54,657 bases of DNA from an uncultured Blautia sp. (lineage in GTDB: Bacteria; Bacillota; Clostridia; Lachnospirales; Lachnospiraceae): positions 1 to 54,657 of the forward strand of contig CAKRPO010000010.1 of the NCBI GenBank assembly GCA_934378195.1, given 5' to 3'. Position numbers and translations under genes: made by a program. The notes below the pieces were generated by a model. That model saw only the letters and a program-made list of their open reading frames with translations. It was not told where the DNA came from and ran no database searches. Positions 1 to 6,720 of this stretch are shown one piece after another. How positions within the stretch are numbered: position 1 is the first letter of the stretch; every line of letters starts with the position of its first letter.

Positions 1-1
1 A

Positions 2-325
2 GCGTGTGTCATAGCAAACGATGAAAAGGTCGATGGCTATTCAGATGCGCCGTGGCAGATTGATTCGGATGAGGTAATTGTTCTTCATGTTCTGGCCGTT
101 CATCCGGATCATCATGGAAAAGGACTGGCGCGGAGATTAGTAGAGAATGTGATTGAACAGGAAAGAAAAGCTGGAAAGAAGACATTGCGGCTTGATGTGA
201 TCGAGAACAACACAACGGCCGAAAAGCTGTATCAGAAACTGGGCTTTCGATATATCCAGACCAAGACACTTTATTATGATGTGGTTGGGGAGATGACGTT
301 CAAATTATATGAACTGGTGCTGTGA
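2..325 (+). CDS. GNAT-family N-acetyltransferase, C-terminal part
   Basis: The reading frame enters from the left edge without a start codon and gives 107 residues ending at a TGA. It contains the acetyl-CoA binding motif A of the GNAT fold (VLAVHPDHHGKGLARRLV), followed by a strand and helix with the conserved N..A..LY.KLGF pattern near the C-terminus. GNAT enzymes transfer acetyl from acetyl-CoA to an amine; the substrate cannot be told from this fragment. The visible part corresponds to the second half of a typical enzyme of about 150-170 residues. Identification of the fold is firm, function is open. Confidence 0.85.
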   Translation, partial: ACVIANDEKVDGYSDAPWQIDSDEVIVLHVLAVHPDHHGKGLARRLVENVIEQERKAGKKTLRLDVIENNTTAEKLYQKLGFRYIQTKTLYYDVVGEMTFKLYELVL

Positions 326-425
326 GCTATGCAAGAGAAAAGAGCATATAAAGCCAGAAAGCCCGGCGGCGACCGGAAGAAGTTGAAGCCGGAGTACGAT
401 ACTCTGGCTCTAAACCCCATCAAAA

Positions 426-1106
426 CTAAAATAAAAGCTGAAGCCCCATTACAATGATCCACATATAAGCGCAGGTCTTTGGTATCATTAACAGTCCGAC
501 CTTTGGTTTTGTTTTGCTGAATAATGTTACTGGGAGATAACATCCAAAAGAAATAATAATTGCTGCAACCATTCTTGTCATGTGATATCCGTTTGTGTTT
601 CCGGAAATAGCATAAAGAATGATTACACCGATACCGGTTACTGCAAAAACAGCATTTCTGATAATAGATAATTTCATGTTTCCATTTTCAGTAGTCCAGT
701 TATTCTGTGGAAAAAGACAGACAATAATTCTGATAATTGCTGAAAGCCAGATCATTGCTTCTACTGCAACAGGAGCATTCAGTTCTGGGAATGTATACTT
801 CCACACATACATCAGTATAATGTAAAATACTGTCATTGTAATTGACGATATCTGAAGACCTCTTCCCATCTGGCGTTTTATCTTGTCACTGCTTCCTCGT
901 ATAGTTTTGATCACTCGCGGAACCAGATGGAAAGCATCTCCACCGCAAAGTGTCAGGGTCAGTACTCCATAAAGTATAAATAACGGATTTCCTTTTGAAA
1001 ATACAAAAAATAAAATTCCTGCAATTAAATCAAATAATAAATATCCACAGTCAAATATTGCCTCCATAATATCTGGCATCTGTGGTTTATAAGTTTTTTC
1101 AGTCAT
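426..1106 (-). CDS. Polytopic membrane protein of unknown function
   Basis: A 226-residue protein with about seven hydrophobic segments (roughly residues 20-37, 40-57, 88-106, 112-131, 145-165, 173-193 and 202-224) and short polar loops, one basic (SSDKIKRQMGR). I do not recognise a family. It lies 83 bases downstream of a MarR-type regulator on the same strand, so the two probably form an operon read from the promoter at 1675-1703. That arrangement is common for a regulator and the transporter or membrane protein it controls, but no transport motif is visible here. The ATG is preceded by AAAGGAGCAG. Confidence 0.7.
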   Translation of the reverse strand: MTEKTYKPQMPDIMEAIFDCGYLLFDLIAGILFFVFSKGNPLFILYGVLTLTLCGGDAFHLVPRVIKTIRGSSDKIKRQMGRGLQISSITMTVFYIILMYVWKYTFPELNAPVAVEAMIWLSAIIRIIVCLFPQNNWTTENGNMKLSIIRNAVFAVTGIGVIILYAISGNTNGYHMTRMVAAIIISFGCYLPVTLFSKTKPKVGLLMIPKTCAYMWIIVMGLQLLF

Positions 1107-1189
1107 GCTTTCTGCTCCTTTTCAATCAATTGATTATAACAAATAAAGTATGTTTCTGGCTCATTTGTGTTCTCTTTTTTACACAAAAC

Positions 1190-1639
1190 TCATTCTTCAT
1201 CATCCCTCTCCATATGATTTTTTAAGTATTCCTCAGCATTGTTGCAAATCTTGGTAAATACATTTATGCATAGATCTTTTTCTTCTTGAGTCAGGTCTTT
1301 TAATATATTTTGGGCAAATTTTTTCTGTGCTTTAATTCCTGCTTTTATTATCTGATCTGCATTATCTAATAAAACGATTTCAACATGTTTCTTATTTTCT
1401 GCACTCTGGATTCTTTGAATTAACCCTTTTTTCTCCAGTTCTTTTAATGAAGTTGAAACATGCGATTTGGTTGATTTTCGAATCTTTACTATTTCAGCTG
1501 CTGTATTATGCTGCGGATTATTGTGCAAAAACATAAGAATATCATATTCCATTTGCGTCAACTGATATTTCTCACACACACTTCTTGCGATCATTTCATA
1601 ACAGTTGGTAATTGTCTTGTGCTTATCCCAGAAAAACAT
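1190..1639 (-). CDS. MarR-family transcriptional regulator
   Basis: 149 residues with the MarR winged-helix layout. After an N-terminal dimerisation helix comes LTQMEYDILMFLHNNP, then a recognition helix region (STKSHVSTSLKELEKKGLIQR), a wing (SAENKKHVEIVLL) and two C-terminal helices. MarR proteins bind short palindromes as dimers and usually repress their own operon. A near-perfect palindrome abuts the -10 box of its promoter, which fits autoregulation. The downstream membrane protein is the likely co-regulated target. The acidic tail (ERDDEE) is unremarkable. The ligand is unknown. Confidence 0.85.
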   Translation of the reverse strand: MFFWDKHKTITNCYEMIARSVCEKYQLTQMEYDILMFLHNNPQHNTAAEIVKIRKSTKSHVSTSLKELEKKGLIQRIQSAENKKHVEIVLLDNADQIIKAGIKAQKKFAQNILKDLTQEEKDLCINVFTKICNNAEEYLKNHMERDDEE

Positions 1640-1656
1640 ATATACACCTCTTGTCT

Positions 1657-1676
1657 ATCGTTCTATTTAGAATGAT
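1657..1676. promoter_or_regulatory. Candidate MarR operator palindrome
   Basis: Arms ATCGTTCT and AGAATGAT around a 4-base centre (ATTT) match at 7 of 8 positions. The site overlaps the -10 box and start region of the marR promoter, where a dimeric repressor would block transcription. Binding by the adjacent MarR protein is inferred from position and symmetry. Confidence 0.5.
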
Positions 1677-1703
1677 TATACTTCGATGATTATTCTGTGT
1701 CAA
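1675..1703 (-). promoter_or_regulatory. Consensus SigA promoter of the marR operon
   Basis: On the minus strand TTGACA (1698-1703) and TATAAT (1675-1680) are separated by 17 bases, an exact SigA consensus match. It lies about 35 bases upstream of the marR ATG. Confidence 0.8.
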
Positions 1704-1854
1704 CCTTTTCGATATTATTTTTCTCTCTTTTATCTTTTAGGAATGACTTACAGGGAAGACGTTGCAGCAGTATAAGAAAGTTTCAGTAAGATGCTAGAGA
1801 ACGGTACATATAAGGGAGATTTGTTCTCTGATTTGTAATCAATAGAAAATAAGA

Positions 1855-1941
1855 TAATAAAAAGTGCCTCAAACAATAATGCAGATATCATAACAGGAAG
1901 AATGTTATGATGTATTGTATACACTATGTTTTGAGGCACTT
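1855..1941 (-). terminator. Long nested hairpin terminator of the nitrilase-like operon
   Basis: Arms at 1862-1873 and 1930-1941 (AAGTGCCTCAAA and its complement) pair over 12 bp and enclose a second perfect 9-bp stem (1887-1895 with 1903-1911). On the minus strand the outer stem is followed by a T run, and it begins 7 bases after the stop codon of the 211-residue protein. This fits an intrinsic terminator, though the enclosed stem makes it unusually long. A 63-codon frame across it is probably spurious. Confidence 0.6.
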
Positions 1942-1948
1942 ACCTATT

Positions 1949-2584
1949 TTATTGATGCTGTATATTATTTTGAATCATACCGGTGTATATTGAAAGAAGG
2001 ACAATTTTGTCATTTCTATCTTCCAGTGATGAGATTGTTTCATATATTTGAGATGCGGCTTCTGTACGGCTTTTGAAGTCTCTTTTTAATATACTGAGTA
2101 TTTTGTCAATTTGAGGTTTTAAGCGCTGAGTAGTCTTTTTGTACTCGTCATCACTCATTTCTAATAAATTGTCCATATGAAAATATGGAATTTCAGGTAA
2201 ATTTTCTGCTAATAAACAAAGTAAAATGGATTGTTTCTTTTCATCTTGTGGAAATATAACTGATTGAAAAAGCGTTTTATATAGTTGTTCATAAAAATCC
2301 TGCTCATTTAAATTTTGCAGCGCAAGACTGCGGACATAAGATTTTAATAAAGCAAAATAGAGATAACTGGTTTCGTTAATTTCTGATTTGGTAACAAAAT
2401 TATAATTTTGGTCATCTTCAAAATTATGTTGCTGAACTTCTTCTAGTAATTCTTGCAATACAGTAGCAGGATGTTCGTGTTCTGCTAAGAGACAGTCTTT
2501 ATATAAAGCATAATAAATATCATAAATGTTTCCAGTCGCATTTGTACATTTATCTTTTATTATTGTAGTTATATTTTCCATCAT
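1949..2584 (-). CDS. Helical protein of unknown function, third gene of the nitrilase-like operon
   Basis: 211 residues, no signal peptide or membrane segment, rich in Leu, Glu, Gln and Lys and predicted mostly helical from its composition. No motif was recognised. It follows the winged-helix gene by 20 bases and has its own AAAGGAG ribosome binding site 6 bases before the ATG, so the two are almost certainly co-transcribed with the nitrilase-like gene. It could be an adaptor or regulator of that protein, but nothing in the sequence proves a role. Base composition is clearly AT-richer than the housekeeping genes after 14398. Confidence 0.65.
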   Translation of the reverse strand: MMENITTIIKDKCTNATGNIYDIYYALYKDCLLAEHEHPATVLQELLEEVQQHNFEDDQNYNFVTKSEINETSYLYFALLKSYVRSLALQNLNEQDFYEQLYKTLFQSVIFPQDEKKQSILLCLLAENLPEIPYFHMDNLLEMSDDEYKKTTQRLKPQIDKILSILKRDFKSRTEAASQIYETISSLEDRNDKIVLLSIYTGMIQNNIQHQ

Positions 2585-2604
2585 ATAAAACTCCTTTCTT
2601 TGTA

Positions 2605-3402
2605 TTAATAATTATTGGCATTATCAAGAAAATCATAATTTCTTTTATTTTTTTTTGTGCCTATTAAAGTTGCTGAAGTATCAGAGGATTCGTTATTGAT
2701 AACAAGTGCTTCGATATCAAATGTTTCTTTTGTGTTATCAATTTTATCAAAAATTTTAACAGTATAACCAGGGGCAATTGTGGCTGTGTAAGTATTGTCG
2801 TCGCTAGTTTTTCTTAACGGTTCTTTAGGAGTGTTATGAATATTTGTTGAAGAACTGCGTAATTGACGGCTTAAATTTCTGCCGGTATCAGTTAATCTGT
2901 ATAACTTATATTTACCTGCTTTGCTGGAAATGATGAGGTTGGCAGAATTGATTTTTTTCATTATTTCGGACAAAGTAGATACTTTTAAATTTAAACTATG
3001 GCATATTTCAGAATGGCTCATAATTCCATGAGCTTCTAACAGCTGAATAATATCCTTCAAATGTTTAACAGATAGAACCTGCTTTGCATATATTTTTGAG
3101 GCTAAATTTTCTTGTTCTTTTTCATAAGAAAAATGTTCCAAAACTTCTATATGTCCCATTAATGATCCTAAATGAAAAATAGCATAATCTTTTGGAGATG
3201 TTCTTAAATGTTGTTTAAAATATTTTAGTTGTGAATTTCCATAGCGGAGTGTTTGGGAACATAATGAATAATCGGCATTATACCACTCTTCCATAACATG
3301 TTCCTGATTATCATCTGCATATTGAATCAGAAATTCATACTCCTGTTTATTTAAAGATTCTAATAAATTTGTTTGTGCGTGTATCCATACATTTTGACTC
3401 AT
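2605..3402 (-). CDS. Winged-helix DNA-binding protein with extra N- and C-terminal regions
   Basis: 265 residues. A winged helix-turn-helix of MarR/ArsR character lies at about residues 110-180: LKDIIQLLEAHG, then MSHSEICHSLNLKVSTLSEIMKKI as helix-turn-helix, then a wing ending KYKLYRLTDTGRNL. The first 100 residues are helical without a recognised domain. The last 80, after a Ser/Thr/Asn-rich linker, form a small beta-rich region (TYTATIAPGYTVKIFD). An AAGGAGG ribosome binding site precedes the start. It sits between the nitrilase-like gene (35 bases upstream) and the helical gene. It may repress the divergent promoters at 4956-5192, where a direct repeat is present. Alternatively it could sense nucleic acid as part of a defence module. 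Confidence 0.75.
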   Translation of the reverse strand: MSQNVWIHAQTNLLESLNKQEYEFLIQYADDNQEHVMEEWYNADYSLCSQTLRYGNSQLKYFKQHLRTSPKDYAIFHLGSLMGHIEVLEHFSYEKEQENLASKIYAKQVLSVKHLKDIIQLLEAHGIMSHSEICHSLNLKVSTLSEIMKKINSANLIISSKAGKYKLYRLTDTGRNLSRQLRSSSTNIHNTPKEPLRKTSDDNTYTATIAPGYTVKIFDKIDNTKETFDIEALVINNESSDTSATLIGTKKNKRNYDFLDNANNY

Positions 3403-3437
3403 AAAAGTTATCCTCCTTGCAATGCTGATGTTAGAAG

Positions 3438-4955
3438 CTATGTACGTTTTGTTTGGTGAATGACAATTTCATTTTGAAAAGAATTATTCGTTTTGGAAAG
3501 TTCAAAGTCTAAAGGAATATCTATTTTGAATATACATGCTTTGACACCTTCACAGGAAAAATTACATTTGCATTTACTTCCAAAAGTAATTGTCTGGTCT
3601 GTACCTGCAATTCCACAACCACCAATAGCTTTGGGAGAAGAAGAGACTGCCCCACAGCAATTTCCCCAGACAATAGTAGTACCGTAACATTTTAAGCTTG
3701 AGAGCATATTAATGAAATCTTGTTCGCCCCTTGAATAAGATGGGACAATTATTAATGTAGCACCTAAGCTTCCGCATATAAAATTTTTTATTCGCTCTTG
3801 CTCTGACAAAAATTCAGCACATATTACAACTGCAATCCTGTGTATATTTGGAATATGAATTAATATGGTGTACCAGTCTGACTTTTCAATAAGAGCCTCC
3901 AATTTATAAGCCTTTTGATCTACAAAAGGAATATGTTTCTCCTGATGTCCTAAAATTTCTCCATCCTGACTTACGATTGTGGAACTGTTACAGTTGTTTT
4001 TCCAATGACTGGGAAGTATTGTCAATAATGGAACGTTTTTTCCTTCCAGCATTCGTTGAGCAGAGTTTTTTGATATTAAATTGTTATATAGTGATAATTC
4101 ATCGCTGTCTTCGGATAAAGCAGTTCCTAATAGCTCTGGGGCAAAAAAGATATCTGCGTCTATATCCCCGGCTAATATCCAGTCATTTTTAAGGCGTTCA
4201 AACAGTCTCTCAGATTGTAAATCAGTTAGTGCTTTTACAGCCTCACCACAGTATTTTACACCATCTCGTTCAATTAGTTGTTCCTCAAGCTGTATCAGAT
4301 TTGATTGATCGGACATTGGTGAAAATGCAATGCAAAGAGAAGGTGGTATTTTTTTATTTGAAAAATTACCAGGTATAATTATATTTTTGACGAGTTTCTT
4401 ATTATTATAAAGAAAATAACTACAATTTTTAAGAGAACCATTCATCCCTTCAAATATATCTCTGTTGGATATATTTTTTTCTATAATTTCTTCATTACGA
4501 ATGATATGTGGAGATGCAATTGGAAATTTTGGATTGATCCAAACTCCTGTTTCTTTATAATTCGTGTTTAAAGAACCAATTGTTGTATAAGTGTCTTTGG
4601 TTATCGGAACCAGGTTATATAATGAAAAATATGCACGTTCATTCTTGGAGGTGTTTTCGTTTCTGTTATAAGTTATTCTGAAATCTAGCCATTGACAAAA
4701 GGCGATAGCCATAATTTGTCTGCTAATTTGGTCAGGATTTTCTTTAATAGACTGGAAAAAATTTTCAATATTGTTCAGGAACACATTATCATCATTACAC
4801 CAGTAAGAAGACATTTGTGTAGTAGTGGAATTGAAAATTTCACTATAATTCTGAGCAGCAGATATCTGTCCGAATATCATGGAAACTGTATTGACTATTT
4901 CTAATCCCATTGCCATAAGATTCATATATTTTTCAGCAGATTTCTTTGAAGCCAT
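3438..4955 (-). CDS. Nitrilase-superfamily (carbon-nitrogen hydrolase) protein with a large N-terminal extension
   Basis: 505 residues from the ATG at 4955, chosen because GGAGGTG lies 7 bases upstream; an ATG 17 codons earlier has no such site. Residues from about 260 onward show the nitrilase fold with its catalytic triad: Glu274 (IFFAPELLG), Lys340 (GHQEKHIPF) and Cys379 (AVVICAEFLS), with family-like spacing. The strand GATLIIVPSYSRG and the WGNCCG segment also fit. The first ~240 residues match nothing I know; a hydrophobic stretch at 12-35 may be a membrane or packing helix. Typical nitrilases are 260-350 residues and metabolic. Here the extension, high AT content and a winged-helix partner suggest a conflict or signalling role, recalling the nitrilase domain fused to some defence reverse transcriptases. 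The fold is fairly sure; the substrate is unknown. Confidence 0.75.
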   Translation of the reverse strand: MASKKSAEKYMNLMAMGLEIVNTVSMIFGQISAAQNYSEIFNSTTTQMSSYWCNDDNVFLNNIENFFQSIKENPDQISRQIMAIAFCQWLDFRITYNRNENTSKNERAYFSLYNLVPITKDTYTTIGSLNTNYKETGVWINPKFPIASPHIIRNEEIIEKNISNRDIFEGMNGSLKNCSYFLYNNKKLVKNIIIPGNFSNKKIPPSLCIAFSPMSDQSNLIQLEEQLIERDGVKYCGEAVKALTDLQSERLFERLKNDWILAGDIDADIFFAPELLGTALSEDSDELSLYNNLISKNSAQRMLEGKNVPLLTILPSHWKNNCNSSTIVSQDGEILGHQEKHIPFVDQKAYKLEALIEKSDWYTILIHIPNIHRIAVVICAEFLSEQERIKNFICGSLGATLIIVPSYSRGEQDFINMLSSLKCYGTTIVWGNCCGAVSSSPKAIGGCGIAGTDQTITFGSKCKCNFSCEGVKACIFKIDIPLDFELSKTNNSFQNEIVIHQTKRT

Positions 4956-4977
4956 CTTTTTCACCTCCGCATTAGAT

Positions 4978-5006
4978 ATTATAACATAAAATATAGAGAA
5001 TATCAA
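4978..5006 (-). promoter_or_regulatory. SigA promoter of the nitrilase-like operon
   Basis: Minus-strand TTGATA (5001-5006) and TATAAT (4978-4983) are 17 bases apart. The ATG follows 22 bases after the -10 box, leaving a very short leader. Confidence 0.7.
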
Positions 5007-5009
5007 TGA

Positions 5010-5030
5010 CAGTTCAATTTCAGTTCAATT
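5010..5030. repeat. Tandem CAGTTCAATT repeat upstream of the -35 box
   Basis: CAGTTCAATT occurs at 5010-5019 and again at 5021-5030, one helical turn apart (11-base period), just outside the -35 box and between the divergent genes. Same-face half-sites suit a DNA-binding protein such as the winged-helix product of this operon. That link is inference. Confidence 0.45.
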
Positions 5031-5192
5031 ACTTGATGGAATAATATATGAGATACTCTGTCGTATAATTTTGCGGCATTGATTTATAGAACTGGATTAT
5101 TGAGATGTTCTATTTTTATGGAAAAGAAATTAAAAAACTATTATAATAATAGCAGAAAAACAGGTATGTCAGAATGCGAGGGAGGTAATTTT

Positions 5193-6575
5193 ATGTCACA
5201 TGTTAATTTTGACTTTTTAACGCAAAGCCTTTTTTTCGGGCCACAGTTGGAACTGGGATTTTCTTCGGTAAGTGACGCGGAATTACAAAAAGAATTGCAA
5301 CAGTATAGAGAATATGTACTTTTGAATTTTGAGGAGATAAAAAGGGAAATTTGCGAAAATCCTCAAAAAATTGCTGTGACGATAGAATCTTTTTCACAGA
5401 GACCAAAAGAAAAAATATTGAAACAGCTAGCTCTTTATGTGGACAATGTTGTGATTTCAGATCCATTATTTGAAATGACGGAAGAAATAAATGATGCTAC
5501 AAAAGCCATGAATCAATATTTAGATATAAAAGATCAGGAGAAATTAGATAGGGGGGCTTTGGTGGATGCTTTGAAATATATGAAAGATAGCACATTACTG
5601 GTAGCATGCAATTATGTAAAATATGTTCCAATTTCTTATTTACATGAAGCACCACTGCAGGTTCCGCTTACATATGATAAAGATCGTTTTGGAAAGAGTA
5701 TTCCGGAATCTATTATGGAATTATTGAGAAAAAATGTAAAAGTGTATAATCTGGTAACAAAAAACGGTAAAATGTATGTGGAAATGGAGAAAAAATTAAC
5801 TAAAGGGACAGGATTATGGATTGAATTTCCAGAGTGTAATAGTATGTCGGGGGAGTTTGTACAGTATTATAGACCTGAAATTGTTAAATGTGATGATTCG
5901 ACAAGAACAGTAGTGGCTAAGATGACAATTCCAGAGCAGATATCGCAATATGAGTTTGATAATTGGTTGGACCAGTCTGTCAATAGAGCTTGTTTACAAT
6001 TATATCAAGATACATATAAGGAATTGGTGTTGGCCAGTAGTATGAACACTATGTATTTAACGCAGTCAGTGTTGAGGGCACAGTTAATGGCTCAGGAAAT
6101 GGAGACAATTTCTACGAGAAGTAAAATTGCGAATATGGCTCTTAAACTTGATGTTCCTGTTTTGGAAAATAGTAAAATTCAGGATATCATTAGTATACGT
6201 AATGATTATGGAGAAAGTTTTCGGAATTTTCGAGTTGGATTAGGAGGAGAACTATTACAATTATCTGGAATAAAGGATGAAGAACAACTGAAGCAGAAAT
6301 TGCAGGAAGTCACGTATGAGATTAATGAAGTATATATTAACCAGATCAATCGGGAAATGAGTTCATTAGTTAAATCTTTTGGATTTGATGTAATGGTTAC
6401 TATGGCATCATTAATTTCGAATGTCTATGCAGGACAAAATAATATGTTGAGTGCAGCTGGAGCGATGGGAGCACTTTATGGGATTGGAAGCGGAATGAAG
6501 GATTCGCTAAAGTTGTTTAGTAACATTAAGACTAATCCGGGATTCTTTTTATGGAAATTAAATAAAAGAAAATGA
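5193..6575 (+). CDS. Uncharacterised 460-residue protein divergent from the nitrilase-like operon
   Basis: The start at 5193 is preceded by GGGAGGTAATTTT; an upstream in-frame ATG at 5079 lacks a ribosome binding site. No known family was recognised. Residues 1-150 are charged and helical. Residues about 170-270 look beta-rich, with aromatic-rich strands (GTGLWIEFPE). Residues 275-400 are helical and Gln/Met-rich. The last 60 contain a glycine/alanine-rich hydrophobic stretch (AAGAMGALYGIGSGM) that may insert in or contact a membrane, followed by a basic end (KLNKRK). Shared AT-rich composition and a common divergent control region suggest it works with the three minus-strand genes. Confidence 0.7.
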   Translation: MSHVNFDFLTQSLFFGPQLELGFSSVSDAELQKELQQYREYVLLNFEEIKREICENPQKIAVTIESFSQRPKEKILKQLALYVDNVVISDPLFEMTEEINDATKAMNQYLDIKDQEKLDRGALVDALKYMKDSTLLVACNYVKYVPISYLHEAPLQVPLTYDKDRFGKSIPESIMELLRKNVKVYNLVTKNGKMYVEMEKKLTKGTGLWIEFPECNSMSGEFVQYYRPEIVKCDDSTRTVVAKMTIPEQISQYEFDNWLDQSVNRACLQLYQDTYKELVLASSMNTMYLTQSVLRAQLMAQEMETISTRSKIANMALKLDVPVLENSKIQDIISIRNDYGESFRNFRVGLGGELLQLSGIKDEEQLKQKLQEVTYEINEVYINQINREMSSLVKSFGFDVMVTMASLISNVYAGQNNMLSAAGAMGALYGIGSGMKDSLKLFSNIKTNPGFFLWKLNKRK

Positions 6576-6639
6576 CTATTCTATTTTATGTAGCAGTAAA
6601 AGACAGCTTCCGCAGTGAGGTTCAAAACTTGCTTTACCT

Positions 6640-6697
6640 AAAAAAGGTTTCATGATATCATTATTTTTATAAATGATGGTTTCGTGGGACCTTTTTT
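6640..6697 (+). terminator. Terminator-like hairpin after the 460-residue gene
   Basis: Arms AAAAAAGGT (6640-6648) and ACCTTTTTT (6689-6697) pair, with inner ATCATT/AATGAT complementarity, ending in a T run. It lies 65 bases after the stop codon and just upstream of the next gene. Confidence 0.6.
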
Positions 6698-6720
6698 ATT
6701 GGACTTGTGGAGGTGCAGGA

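Noticed and set aside
1748..1939. 63-codon frame with a hydrophobic stretch, possible type I toxin
   Set aside because: It lies over a terminator hairpin whose arm encodes its first residues, and it resembles no toxin family I know.
5079..5192. N-terminal extension of the 460-residue protein from the ATG at 5079
   Set aside because: No ribosome binding site there, whereas GGGAGGTAATTTT precedes the ATG at 5193.
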